A DNA stretch of 64,000 nucleotides from Fodinicurvata halophila (GTDB lineage: Bacteria; Pseudomonadota; Alphaproteobacteria; Kiloniellales; DSM-21159): NCBI RefSeq assembly GCF_042651425.1, contig NZ_JBHSCW010000007.1:248001-312000 (forward strand), in the 5' to 3' direction. The position numbers and the translations under genes are program-made. Positions 7,842-16,881 of this stretch are shown piece after piece (the first letter of the stretch is position 1; the number at the start of each line of letters is the position of its first letter). Below the pieces are notes generated by a model. The model saw only the letters and a list, made by a program, of their open reading frames with translations. It searched no databases and was not told the origin of the DNA.

Positions 7842-8776
7842 CGGCAGAGGTGCGTCCCGTCCTGATCGTTGGCCGCTCCGGCCAGGTGGCGACGGCCCTG
7901 CTGCGGGCCGCCTGGCCCGCCGGCCTGCGCCCGGAGGCGCGCGGGCGGATGGAGCTGGACCTGACCGACCCGGCGGCGGTTCAGGCCGCCGTGGCCGAGC
8001 GGCCCTGGGCGGCGGTGGTCAATGCCGCCGCCTATACCGCGGTGGACCAGGCCGAGAGCGAGGCCGAGGCGGCCTATGCCCTGAACCGCGACGGGCCGGC
8101 GGCCCTGGCCCGGGCCTGTCGGGCGGCGGGCCTGCCCCTGATTCACATCTCCACCGACTATGTCTTCGACGGACAGAAGGACGGCGCCTGGCAGGAGGAC
8201 GATCCCATCAATCCGCAGTCCGTCTATGGCGCCAGCAAGGCGGCGGGCGAGGTCGAGGTGCGCGCCACCCTGCCCCAGCACGTCATCCTGCGGACTGCCT
8301 GGGTCTTTTCCGATAGCGGCCACAACTTCGTGAAGACCATGCTGCGCGTGGGCGCCGAACGGGACGAGCTGCGCATCGTGGACGACCAGCGGGGCAGCCC
8401 CACCGCGGCCGACGACATCGCCGCGGCCACCGTCACCATCCTGGAGCGCCTGCTGTCCGGACGCGGCGCCTACGGCACCTTCCACTTCGCCAACAGCGGC
8501 ACCACAAGCTGGTACGGCTTTGCCCAGGCGATCTTCGAAGAAGTGGCGGCGCGCGGCCAGAACGTACCGCGGCTGACTCCCATCCCCACGCGCGACTATC
8601 CCACCCCGGCCGCGCGGCCCATGAATTCGGTGCTGGACTGCCGCCGCATCGCACAGACCTATGGCATCACCCCGCGCCCTTGGGCGGCGGCGCTGTCCGA
8701 CACGCTGGACAGCTTGTTGCCCGAGCCGGCGGCGGCCCAGAGTCCGGCAATACAGACCACGAAAGGAGCAAGATGA
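7838..8776 (+). CDS. rfbD: dTDP-4-dehydrorhamnose reductase
   Basis: Last step of dTDP-L-rhamnose synthesis: NAD(P)H reduction of the 4-keto group. The 312-residue RmlD-type SDR has the nucleotide loop GRSGQVA (12-18), STDYVFDG (105-112) and Y130/K134 in VYGASKAAGE. Both ends overlap neighbours by ATGA junctions (rfbB before, rfbA after). Confidence 0.97.
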   Translation: MTAEVRPVLIVGRSGQVATALLRAAWPAGLRPEARGRMELDLTDPAAVQAAVAERPWAAVVNAAAYTAVDQAESEAEAAYALNRDGPAALARACRAAGLPLIHISTDYVFDGQKDGAWQEDDPINPQSVYGASKAAGEVEVRATLPQHVILRTAWVFSDSGHNFVKTMLRVGAERDELRIVDDQRGSPTAADDIAAATVTILERLLSGRGAYGTFHFANSGTTSWYGFAQAIFEEVAARGQNVPRLTPIPTRDYPTPAARPMNSVLDCRRIAQTYGITPRPWAAALSDTLDSLLPEPAAAQSPAIQTTKGAR

Positions 8777-9561
8777 AGGGCATCATCCTGGCCGGCGGCG
8801 CGGGCACGCGCCTGCACCCCGTGACCCTGGCGGTTTCCAAGCAGCTGTTGCCCGTATACGACAAGCCGATGATCTATTACCCGCTGTCGACCCTGATGCT
8901 GGCGGGGATACGCGAGATCCTTGTCATCTCCACGCCCCAGGACCTGCCCCTGTTTCAGCGCCTGTTGGGGGACGGGGCGCAATGGGGCCTGTCGTTCAGC
9001 TATGCCGAACAGAGCGAACCGCGCGGCCTGGCCGATGCCTTCATCGTGGGGCGCGACTTCATCGGCGGCGAGTCTTGCGCCCTGGTGCTGGGCGACAACC
9101 TGTTCTATGGCCACAGCCTGACGGACACCCTGCGCCGCGCCGTGGGCAACCAGGCCGGCGCCACGGTGTTCGCCTATCACGTCAGCGAGCCTCAGCGCTA
9201 TGGCGTGGTGGAGTTCGACGATAACAACCGCGCGATCTCCCTTGAGGAGAAGCCGGAACAGCCGCGCTCGAACTGGGCGGTAACCGGCCTGTACTTCTAT
9301 GACAACCGGGTGGTGGACATTGCCGCCGATCTGAAACCCTCGGCCCGCGGCGAGCTGGAGATCACCGATGTCAACCGCCGCTATCTGGAGATGGGCGAGT
9401 TGAAGGTCGAACGCCTGGGCCGCGGCTATGCCTGGCTGGACACCGGCACGCACGATTCCCTGTTGGAGGCGGCGGAGTTCGTGCGCACCCTGCAACACCG
9501 TCAGGGGGTTCAGATCGCTTCGGTCGAGGAGGTGGCGCGCTATCAGGGTTTCATCGATTGA
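8773..9561 (+). CDS. rfbA: Glucose-1-phosphate thymidylyltransferase, C-terminally short
   Basis: Makes dTDP-glucose from dTTP and glucose-1-phosphate, the entry step to dTDP-rhamnose. The catalytic core is intact: GGAGTRLHPVT (8-18), SKQLLPVYDKPMIYYPLS (22-39), metal-binding D108 in LGDNLF, and EEKP. The protein ends at 262 residues with RYQGFID; family members usually continue for another ~25-30 residues (LAEPLxKxGYGxYLL type), and no reading frame downstream supplies them. Loss of that tail may affect the allosteric or oligomer interface rather than catalysis. GAAAGGAG lies 5 bases before the ATG at 8773, in an ATGA overlap with rfbD. Confidence 0.93.
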   Translation: MKGIILAGGAGTRLHPVTLAVSKQLLPVYDKPMIYYPLSTLMLAGIREILVISTPQDLPLFQRLLGDGAQWGLSFSYAEQSEPRGLADAFIVGRDFIGGESCALVLGDNLFYGHSLTDTLRRAVGNQAGATVFAYHVSEPQRYGVVEFDDNNRAISLEEKPEQPRSNWAVTGLYFYDNRVVDIAADLKPSARGELEITDVNRRYLEMGELKVERLGRGYAWLDTGTHDSLLEAAEFVRTLQHRQGVQIASVEEVARYQGFID

Positions 9562-9661
9562 TGCCAGTTCCGGCTTACGTGGTGTATACTGCTGTGCAGC
9601 ACCCGGGGTACGTCTCCATGCGGCCCCTGTTTATGTGGCGTGGGCGCGCGACAGAATAATC

Positions 9662-10651
9662 ATGCCGAAACGCTATAAGATCCTGAAAACCCGCTGGGCG
9701 CGCGACCTGTTCTATCAGACGAAGTTCGCGGTGCAGCGCTATGGCAATCCGGACTTCGTGCCCCGCGTTCACATCCCGGCCGTCACGAAGGTGGTTTGGG
9801 TGACTCACAGCAAGTTCGCGACCCTGGCCTCCAGCAACATGCGGGGGCAGCAGCTGGCACAGATCGCGCAGGCCCACCTGGGCGAAGACTACGATATCGA
9901 CTGCATCGACGAGCGGGGTGCCAAACTGTGCCGTGACAGCGTGCTGTTCCTGACCAAGGGGTACCTGAAGAAGGCGACCTTGCAGGACGTTCACGACCTG
10001 AAGCGCAACAACAACATTCTCTGCGCCGACTTCCTGGACGATCCCGAACGCCGGGAACTGTCGGACCACATCGATGTCTATATCGCCTCGTCCATCGCGC
10101 AGTTGCAGTATTACATGAACTGGTGGCCGGACCGGATGGTACACCTGGTGACCCACCACGTGGATCCGGCCATCGAAGGCCTACACGCGCAGCAGGAGCA
10201 CTTTCGCCTAGGCTATTTCGGCGACGCCGACAACGCCCGCCACCGTGACCGTCTGATCGATCTGGTGGATTTTCATTTCCTGGACAACCGGGATATGAAC
10301 GGGACGTGGCGCGACCACCTGCCCGACTACAGCATGCATTATGCCGTGCGGCAGGGGCGGCGCGCGAGCAGTTTCAAGCCCTTCCTGAAGGGCTTCACGG
10401 CGGCCGCCTGTGGCGCCAACATCCTGGTGTCGGTGCAGGAGAACGATGCCATGCATTACCTGGGCCGGGATTATCCCTGGCTGGTGGCGGACAGCGACCT
10501 GGCCTCGGTTCGCGCCCTGGCGGAGCGGGCACGAGAGGAGTTTGGTGGCCCCGAATGGCGCCGCGGGCTGCAGGTGATGGAGAGTCTGTGCCCCAGCTTC
10601 GCACCCGCCACCGTGGCGGGACAGATCCGCAGCCTGTTACAGAATCTGTAG
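9662..10651 (+). CDS. Putative glycosyltransferase-like protein
   Basis: A 329-residue protein without a close named family. The N-terminal part has a Rossmann-like pattern (VVWVTHSKFATLASSNMRGQQLAQIA), and the C-terminal part (FKPFLKGFTAAACGANILVSVQEND, about 240-265) resembles the acceptor/nucleotide loop of GT-B glycosyltransferases, where K-P-x-x-K-x-x-x-A-x-A-x-G-x-x-V is typical. It sits between rfbA and a clear GT-B gene, so a sugar-transfer or glycan-assembly role is likely. The ATG at 9662 has no strong ribosome site; earlier in-frame codons overlap rfbA. Confidence 0.7.
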   Translation: MPKRYKILKTRWARDLFYQTKFAVQRYGNPDFVPRVHIPAVTKVVWVTHSKFATLASSNMRGQQLAQIAQAHLGEDYDIDCIDERGAKLCRDSVLFLTKGYLKKATLQDVHDLKRNNNILCADFLDDPERRELSDHIDVYIASSIAQLQYYMNWWPDRMVHLVTHHVDPAIEGLHAQQEHFRLGYFGDADNARHRDRLIDLVDFHFLDNRDMNGTWRDHLPDYSMHYAVRQGRRASSFKPFLKGFTAAACGANILVSVQENDAMHYLGRDYPWLVADSDLASVRALAERAREEFGGPEWRRGLQVMESLCPSFAPATVAGQIRSLLQNL

Positions 10652-10663
10652 GAAACAGCGGAC

Positions 10664-11743
10664 ATGGCGCGCATCTGTTTCATATCACATACGGCCCAGG
10701 TGGATCGCCCCCTGGACGACCCTTCGACGCGCTATCGCTGTTACCACTCGGCTGAGGTGCTGCAGGCGCAGGGCCATGCCTGTCACGTAACCTCCCTCCA
10801 CGCCTTCCTCCGCGCGCCGCAGTTCGACCATGACCTCTATATCTTCCACCGGCCGGAAGGCAGCGAACCGCAACTGCCCGACCTGGTGGCCGGACTGCGC
10901 AGCCTGGGCCGGCAGGTAAGGGCCGATTACGACGACCTGATCTTCGGCGGACGGGACATTGCGCTCAATTCCCCCTTCGTGCGCAGCCGGGGCAAGGACC
11001 CGGACCGCATCATCGTCCGCTATCGCAGAAATCTAGATGTTCTCCACCTGTTCGACCGGGTGACGGTTTCCACCGAACCCCTGAAGGACCAGGTGCTGGC
11101 CCATCATCCGAACGCCCAGGTGGAGGTGCGGCCCAATTTCATCCCTCCCTCCCTGCTGAAACGCGCGGAGGAGGCAGGCTGGTACAAACGCAATCGGCCG
11201 GTGCGGCGCATCGGCTATTTCGCCGGCACCAAGGGGCACAGCCGTGACTTCCGTGTGGCGGAGCATGCGCTACGCTATTGTCTGGGGCGCGAACCGGACA
11301 CGCGCCTGTTGATCGTGGGGCCCGTAGACCTGTCTTTGCGCCTGCGCTGGCACCGCCGGGTGGAGCGGCAGCCTTTGGTGCCCTATGAGGAGATGTTCGA
11401 GCTGATGAGCCACTGCACGGATGTGATCGCGCCCTTGGAGGACACGCTTTTCAACAGGTGCAAATCCAGGGTGAAGTATCTGGAAGCGACACTTGCAGGG
11501 TGTCGGCTAATTGCCACGCCTGTGCCGGATATCGAGGCAATTGCTGGAGAGGGGGACATGTTACCAAGGGAGGAAGCTGCATGGTTTATGGCCTGTTGTT
11601 TTGCAAAAGGTGCTTCTAGGAAGCGGCCCCAAAAAGGAGGGTTCAAGCATCCGTTGCCCACAACCAGCCAAGCAGCCAAAGATTTCAAGAAAACGTGTGA
11701 TATTCCAGAAAATGGAAAAGAATGTAATGGTAAATATGTGTAA
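10664..11743 (+). CDS. GT-B glycosyltransferase, tail atypical
   Basis: A 359-residue glycosyltransferase of GT4-like type. Support: ICFISHTAQVDRPLDDPSTRYRC at the start, RRIGYFAGTKGHSRDF around 180 and SRVKYLEATLAGCRLIATPVPDIEAI around 267-292, which is the donor-binding region of GT-B enzymes. The last ~50 residues (from about AAWFMACC) do not look like a glycosyltransferase C-terminus, and from about 11,450 onward the DNA turns AT-rich. The original 3' end may have been replaced by a recombination junction. It follows the previous gene by 12 bases. Confidence 0.8.
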   Translation: MARICFISHTAQVDRPLDDPSTRYRCYHSAEVLQAQGHACHVTSLHAFLRAPQFDHDLYIFHRPEGSEPQLPDLVAGLRSLGRQVRADYDDLIFGGRDIALNSPFVRSRGKDPDRIIVRYRRNLDVLHLFDRVTVSTEPLKDQVLAHHPNAQVEVRPNFIPPSLLKRAEEAGWYKRNRPVRRIGYFAGTKGHSRDFRVAEHALRYCLGREPDTRLLIVGPVDLSLRLRWHRRVERQPLVPYEEMFELMSHCTDVIAPLEDTLFNRCKSRVKYLEATLAGCRLIATPVPDIEAIAGEGDMLPREEAAWFMACCFAKGASRKRPQKGGFKHPLPTTSQAAKDFKKTCDIPENGKECNGKYV

Positions 11744-11863
11744 TACAAAATTATCGTATTTAACTATCATAGAAATGATAGGGGTATTCTGTGCCACTGG
11801 CATGATATATTAGAAAGTATATAATTATCAAGAAAGTCATAGATAATTTCAATTGGAGGGGAC

Positions 11864-13846
11864 ATGTTAAGGAAAAAAATTAAAAAAATACGTAAAATAT
11901 TATTAAATAAAGATAATACCAAAAAAAATATTAAGTTAATAAGGGATTACTTTGATTCTCATTTTTATTTAGAAAATAATCCTGATGTGGCAGATAATGG
12001 AGTCGATCCATTGGTACATTATTGTGAATATGGGTGGCGTGAAGGACGTGATCCAAACGCAGAATTTTCTATACACAATTACATTAATTCTACACCCGGG
12101 TATAATCCAGATCAGGGCGACCCATTATTGCATGCAATTAAAAATAACAATTATCCATGTGTAAGAAATAATAATTATGAATATATTATAGTTCCTAATA
12201 CAGATAAATATATACTTGTTCAATCTTCTTCAAAGCAGTTAGAAGTTATACGACAAAACATTGATGTAGAATTTTATCTCAATCGTTATCCAGATGTTAA
12301 GCGCGCCAATACCGATCCAGCTTTACATTATGCAACAATTGGGTGGTTAATGGGATATGATCCATCTCCTGAATTCTCAACGCACCAATATTTGGAAATA
12401 AATTCCGATGTAAAACATTTAAAAAATATTAATCCATTTTATCATTATATTCAATATGGGCGCAAAGAAGGCCGCTATAGCGTAGATGTTGCTACTGCAG
12501 ATGCAATGCAAGCCTTTAATGAGAGTCAACTAGTGTCTGATATTGCCAATGCCATTGCGTTGGAGCCGATGGTGGCCCTGCCTGAGGGGAGTCGTATTCC
12601 AGTATCGCCAGTAACCTCGAACAAGCATCTACAGGGTATTCTGAATCGCCTTCGATCTCGCTTTGAAGGATTGAAGTTTACTTACATAATCACTATTCCG
12701 CATGTCCGAATGTCTGGCGCTGCCCGGGTGGCCGGAGAATTTGTTCATGCATTGACAAAGGCTCGTCCTGATAAGCGCTTTTTAATTGTCATGACCGAAG
12801 CCAGCGATTTCGAGCATCCGGAATGGTTCCCAGAGGATAGCGAATTCGCGGATATTTCTAAATTTTGGTATCAAGATATGCCAAAAGAAGAAAAAGTAAG
12901 AGTTCTACTTGACTTAGTGCATGGAGTAGAAGCGCAGGCAGTTATTAATGTTAATAGCCGTTTATTCTGGGATATGTTGGGAATATATGGCCGACAATTG
13001 AGCCAGCAAATTTCATTGGGAACGTACCTTTTTACTTGGGAGGAAACATCTCAGAAAACACGTGTTGGATATCCGATCCAATGGTTACGAGAAAGCGTGA
13101 ATTATTTGGACGCAATTGCCTGCGATAATGGAAGTTTAGCTAATTATGTTGCTGAGCGTTTTGGTTTCGAAGAGCCGAAGTCAAGTCAGGGCGCAGTACA
13201 TATCCTTCGTATTCCTATGCGAAATGCAGGGGAAACTTTAATTAATAAATCGGCTAGTCGTACGCGGCGTGTCTTGTGGGCGGGCCGTTTTGATCGACAA
13301 AAGCGCCCTGATATTCTTCAGGCCATAGCAGCTGCCAGTCCTGACATACAGTTTGATGTTTATGGACGTGCAGTGCTGGATAAGGGGTTAGAGACGCAGC
13401 TTGAAGATTTGCCAAATGTGCATTTAAAAGGCGAATTCTCTTCTCTGGATGAAGTGGTGGAGGGTGGCTATGCCGTTTTTCTCTACACTGCTCAGTGGGA
13501 CGGAATACCTACTATAATACTGGATGCGATCCGTAATGGCTTACCTATAATAGCCCCAGATGTAGGAGGCATAAGCGAAGTAATTGGTCCTAGAACAGGG
13601 TGGCTGATTGATGATTTTGAAGACATTGATGCATATATCGCGGCATTGGACCATATTCTGCGAGCTCCTGAAGAGGTAACGGAGCGCGTTCAAGCAGCAT
13701 ATCGGCATGCCCAGTCAATGTTCAATATAGATGCCTATATTCGTTCAGTAGAACTGTTGATGGATCATATTGAATCCGGTAATAAAAAACTCACGAATGC
13801 AAATAAAGTATTTTATACTGATAAGCTACAGCGCCATAATGGTTAA
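11864..13846 (+). CDS. Glycosyltransferase with N-terminal PDV/HY-repeat module
   Basis: A 660-residue protein in two parts. Residues ~30-205 contain three copies of a 35-residue repeat, FYLxxxPDVxxxxxDPxxHYxxxGxxxGxDP (about 30-66, 134-168, 171-204), plus a half copy (68-92); I know this module from other alphaproteobacterial glycosyltransferases and surface proteins, but not its function. Residues ~272-640 are a GT4-like GT-B domain with VRMSGAARVAGEF, RRVLWAGRFDRQKRPD and WDGIPTIILDAIRNGLPIIA. The first ~600 bases are strikingly AT-rich with AT-biased codons, unlike rfb; the GT part less so. GGAGG lies 6 bases before the ATG. Probably adds a sugar to the surface glycan at the membrane. Confidence 0.85.
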   Translation: MLRKKIKKIRKILLNKDNTKKNIKLIRDYFDSHFYLENNPDVADNGVDPLVHYCEYGWREGRDPNAEFSIHNYINSTPGYNPDQGDPLLHAIKNNNYPCVRNNNYEYIIVPNTDKYILVQSSSKQLEVIRQNIDVEFYLNRYPDVKRANTDPALHYATIGWLMGYDPSPEFSTHQYLEINSDVKHLKNINPFYHYIQYGRKEGRYSVDVATADAMQAFNESQLVSDIANAIALEPMVALPEGSRIPVSPVTSNKHLQGILNRLRSRFEGLKFTYIITIPHVRMSGAARVAGEFVHALTKARPDKRFLIVMTEASDFEHPEWFPEDSEFADISKFWYQDMPKEEKVRVLLDLVHGVEAQAVINVNSRLFWDMLGIYGRQLSQQISLGTYLFTWEETSQKTRVGYPIQWLRESVNYLDAIACDNGSLANYVAERFGFEEPKSSQGAVHILRIPMRNAGETLINKSASRTRRVLWAGRFDRQKRPDILQAIAAASPDIQFDVYGRAVLDKGLETQLEDLPNVHLKGEFSSLDEVVEGGYAVFLYTAQWDGIPTIILDAIRNGLPIIAPDVGGISEVIGPRTGWLIDDFEDIDAYIAALDHILRAPEEVTERVQAAYRHAQSMFNIDAYIRSVELLMDHIESGNKKLTNANKVFYTDKLQRHNG

Positions 13847-13863
13847 ACAATAAGGCTCTCTGT

Positions 13864-14625
13864 ATGATTGATATTTCTGCTATTCTTTGCGGCCATCGCG
13901 AGGGAAGGGTATCTGTAGCAAGTCTACGCAGTTTTGATACTGCTATTGCTGCCGCCCGAAACAGGGGGCTGACGGTACAGCCTGTTCTGGTATTAGATCG
14001 CCCTGATACGATCACAGAGAAGGTCTTCGCAGCTCATTCCACCTCCACTACACTTTGGATTGAAGTGGACGTTGGTGATCAAGGTAAGGCGCGCAATGAA
14101 GCCATCAAACAGGCAGCCGGAAAGCATGTCGCTATTCTAGATGGTGATGATCTTTGGCAGGAAAGTTGGCTGTGGCGCGCATATAATTTCTTGGCACAAT
14201 TTAATAATAAAAGCGTAATAGCTCATCCAGAATATAATTATTTTTTTGAAGGCCAGGCGACAATATTTCGGCATATTGATCAAGAATCAGAAGATTTTAA
14301 TATCGACTTGCTTCGAGTGACAAATTATTGGGATGCATTAGCAATGGCGCCGCGTTCAGTACATATTAACTATCCTTATGCTGACCGGGACATGGAAAAT
14401 GGTTGGGCTTATGAGGATTGGCAGTGGAATATTGAAACACTCATAAATGGCATTGTTCATAAGGTTGTTCCGAATACAGTCTTGTTTAAGCGCCGCCAGA
14501 AAAATAGTCAGACGATCCGTGCTTCATCCTCTAAGGCGCGTATTAGGAATACTGGATTCGAATCATACTCACATTCAATCTATGAAGAGTTCAAAAATAA
14601 CTCCAAGATGAAGGAGTCGTCATGA
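13864..14625 (+). CDS. Family 2-like glycosyltransferase (GT-A fold)
   Basis: A 253-residue single-domain glycosyltransferase. It shows AILCGHREGRVSVASLRSF at the start, the metal/nucleotide site DGDD (93-96), and YEDWQWN (183-189), equivalent to the ED-x-(W/D) acceptor motif of GT2 enzymes. It lies 17 bases after the repeat-containing glycosyltransferase and overlaps the next gene by ATGA. The DNA is moderately AT-rich. The donor sugar cannot be read from the sequence; the neighbour suggests UDP-sulfoquinovose as one possibility. Confidence 0.87.
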   Translation: MIDISAILCGHREGRVSVASLRSFDTAIAAARNRGLTVQPVLVLDRPDTITEKVFAAHSTSTTLWIEVDVGDQGKARNEAIKQAAGKHVAILDGDDLWQESWLWRAYNFLAQFNNKSVIAHPEYNYFFEGQATIFRHIDQESEDFNIDLLRVTNYWDALAMAPRSVHINYPYADRDMENGWAYEDWQWNIETLINGIVHKVVPNTVLFKRRQKNSQTIRASSSKARIRNTGFESYSHSIYEEFKNNSKMKESS

Positions 14626-15782
14626 AAATTGTTGTTCTAGGAGGTGATGGATTTTGTGGCTGGCCAACTGCACTCCATCTATCGGCGCGTGGCCATGAAG
14701 TAATTATTGTGGATAACTTGTCGCGTCGCAAGATTGATATTGAATTGGAAGTCAATTCGCTGACGCCAATCCGGTCTTTGGGTGAGCGTGTTCATGCCTG
14801 GAATGAGATATCAGGCAATGTTATACGGACCGAGAATATTACAATTGGAAAGCACTATCATAGATTGTTGTCCCTCCTGCGCGACGAAAAACCTGATGCG
14901 GTAATCCATTTCGCTGAACAACGCGCAGCGCCCTATTCTATGAAATCAAGTTGGCACAAGCGTTATACTGTTAACAACAACTTAAACGCTACGAATGATG
15001 TGCTTGCCGCCATTGTAGAGAGCAAGCAGGATATTCACTTGGTTCATTTGGGCACAATGGGAGTCTATGGATACGGTACGGCTGGCATGAAGATTCCCGA
15101 AGGATATCTTCGAGTGTCCATTGATACGGAAAAAGGCCGTCATGAACAAGATATCCTATACCCAGCTAATCCTGGATCTATCTATCATATGACTAAAACG
15201 CAGGATCAGCTGTTTTTCTTCTATTATAATAAGAATGATGGAGTCCGGATTACAGATTTACATCAAGGTATTGTCTGGGGTACGCAAACAAATGAAACGC
15301 GCATGGATGAACGACTTATCAATCGTTTTGATTACGATGGAGACTATGGAACTGTACTAAACCGCTTTCTGATGCAGGCGGCGGTTAATTATCCGCTGAC
15401 TGTCCATGGTACAGGAGGGCAAACTCGAGCTTTTATTCATATTCAGGATACTTGCCATTGCATCGAATTGGCACTGATGAATCCACCGCAAAAAGGCGAT
15501 CGGGTGAGTATCCTGAACCAAATGACCGAAACTCACCGGGTTCGGGATTTGGCAGAGATGATTGCTGCGCAGACCGATGCAGAGATCGCTTTTCTTGATA
15601 ACCCTCGTAATGAAGCAGATGAAAATGATCTGCATGTTGAAAATGACAGGTTCCTACACTTAGGACTGGAACCAATCCAATTGGAAGACGGTTTAATGGA
15701 AGAGGTGCGCGAGATTGCACGGAAATATTCTGATCGCTGCGATAAGAATAAAATCCCCTGTGTGTCTAATTGGAACAATTGA
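14622..15782 (+). CDS. sqdB: UDP-sulfoquinovose synthase-like SDR
   Basis: Members of this family convert UDP-glucose and sulfite to UDP-sulfoquinovose. The 386-residue protein follows SQD1/SqdB along its whole length: GGDGFCGWPTALHLS (7-21), FAEQRAAPYSM (97-107), HLGTMGVYG (142-150, catalytic Thr145), YHMTK (188-192, Tyr/Lys pair), TDLHQGIVWG (211-220), GGQTRAFIHIQDT (265-277) and the final PCVSNWN. In photosynthetic bacteria sqdB serves sulfolipid synthesis, but here no sqdA, sqdC, sqdD or sqdX-like gene is seen; instead it is coupled by ATGA to a glycosyltransferase in an AT-rich polysaccharide block. I infer a sulfonated sugar in the glycan. A related sugar epimerase of the same family cannot be fully excluded. 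Confidence 0.88.
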   Translation: MKIVVLGGDGFCGWPTALHLSARGHEVIIVDNLSRRKIDIELEVNSLTPIRSLGERVHAWNEISGNVIRTENITIGKHYHRLLSLLRDEKPDAVIHFAEQRAAPYSMKSSWHKRYTVNNNLNATNDVLAAIVESKQDIHLVHLGTMGVYGYGTAGMKIPEGYLRVSIDTEKGRHEQDILYPANPGSIYHMTKTQDQLFFFYYNKNDGVRITDLHQGIVWGTQTNETRMDERLINRFDYDGDYGTVLNRFLMQAAVNYPLTVHGTGGQTRAFIHIQDTCHCIELALMNPPQKGDRVSILNQMTETHRVRDLAEMIAAQTDAEIAFLDNPRNEADENDLHVENDRFLHLGLEPIQLEDGLMEEVREIARKYSDRCDKNKIPCVSNWNN

Positions 15783-15954
15783 TTATGTAGCATGAATGCC
15801 GATGAGTATAATTCAAATGCGGAATGTGAGGAGCTATGTGTAAAGAATACACAGTTTTTGATTCTTGCAAAATATCAGGAAACTATTTTAAAATAATGTA
15901 TTTATTTATAATAAATACTGATATCCGCCACAGAGACAAATTGATAAATAGAAT

Positions 15955-16881
15955 ATGATTCTGATTTTCGGTGGTACGGGTTTTATTGGGCGACATACTA
16001 CTCTGGCCCTGCGAGAGGCAGGGCACGAGGTTGTAGTAGTATCAAGGAGTCCTGATATGGACTTCTTGGAGACACATGCCCCTGAATTACAAGCAATACA
16101 GTATGCTGAATTATATAATGATCCGAGCCCGATCTTTCGGCGCGCGCATGTAGTGATTTGGGCTGCAGGCCAAACAACGCCAGGCTCAAATATCGACTAC
16201 CCTTGGCAAGAACTTACTCAGAATGTTCAACCTGTAATTTGGTGCGCAAAGCAAGCCGCAACCCATCGCTCGCATATGCTATTCCTTTCATCTGGTGGTT
16301 CCGTTTATGGTGAGGTGTCTGCCACAGGAAGGATCACGGAAGACGAGCCATTGTGCCCAGTTTCACCCTATGGGATGGGTAAGCAAATGGCTGAAATAGG
16401 GTTGGGATTCCTTGTACGCACTCAAGGATTAAATTTAACTACCTTGCGTCCGTCCAACCCGATAGGGCGTTGGCAGTCAAATCCTAGCCAAGGGGTGGTT
16501 GGGGCATTACTGCGAGCTGCTAGAGCAAATCAGCCTTTTCATATATTTGGTGATGGGTCAATCGTACGCGATTTTTTGGCCGTAGAAGATTTGGCGCGGG
16601 CCATTTTGATGGCTATTGAAGCACCCGAACACAGTATCAATCAAACTTGGAATGTGGGTTCGGGTAAAGGTCACTCCATTATTGAAATTCATACTATGGC
16701 TAGCCGTATAGTTGGCTATGAAATTCCCGTTAAACTACAGCCAGCGCGCCCAACAGATCCACCATATATTGTTTTGGATGTATCGCGAATTAGTAATTCC
16801 ATAGGATGGGACACAACAATTGGCTTGGAATACTCTATAAGGGATATGTGGAATAGTTTAATAATACATGAAAATAGCTAA
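15955..16881 (+). CDS. NAD-dependent nucleotide-sugar epimerase/dehydratase
   Basis: A 308-residue extended SDR acting on a nucleotide sugar, reaction unknown (4-epimerase and reductase are both possible). It shows GGTGFIGRHT (6-15), SSGGSVYG (112-119), the catalytic pair Y139/K143 in YGMGK, LRPSNPIG, and the RDFLAVEDLARAI stretch typical of GalE/WcaG-like enzymes. A 172-base AT-rich gap separates it from sqdB, so it may have its own promoter. No close named family member is recognised. Confidence 0.87.
   Translation: MILIFGGTGFIGRHTTLALREAGHEVVVVSRSPDMDFLETHAPELQAIQYAELYNDPSPIFRRAHVVIWAAGQTTPGSNIDYPWQELTQNVQPVIWCAKQAATHRSHMLFLSSGGSVYGEVSATGRITEDEPLCPVSPYGMGKQMAEIGLGFLVRTQGLNLTTLRPSNPIGRWQSNPSQGVVGALLRAARANQPFHIFGDGSIVRDFLAVEDLARAILMAIEAPEHSINQTWNVGSGKGHSIIEIHTMASRIVGYEIPVKLQPARPTDPPYIVLDVSRISNSIGWDTTIGLEYSIRDMWNSLIIHENS

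Noticed and set aside
11511..11813. Alternative frame near the end of the glycosyltransferase gene as the lost C-terminus (simple frameshift)
   Set aside because: Its translation does not resemble a glycosyltransferase tail, so replacement at a recombination junction is preferred over a frameshift.
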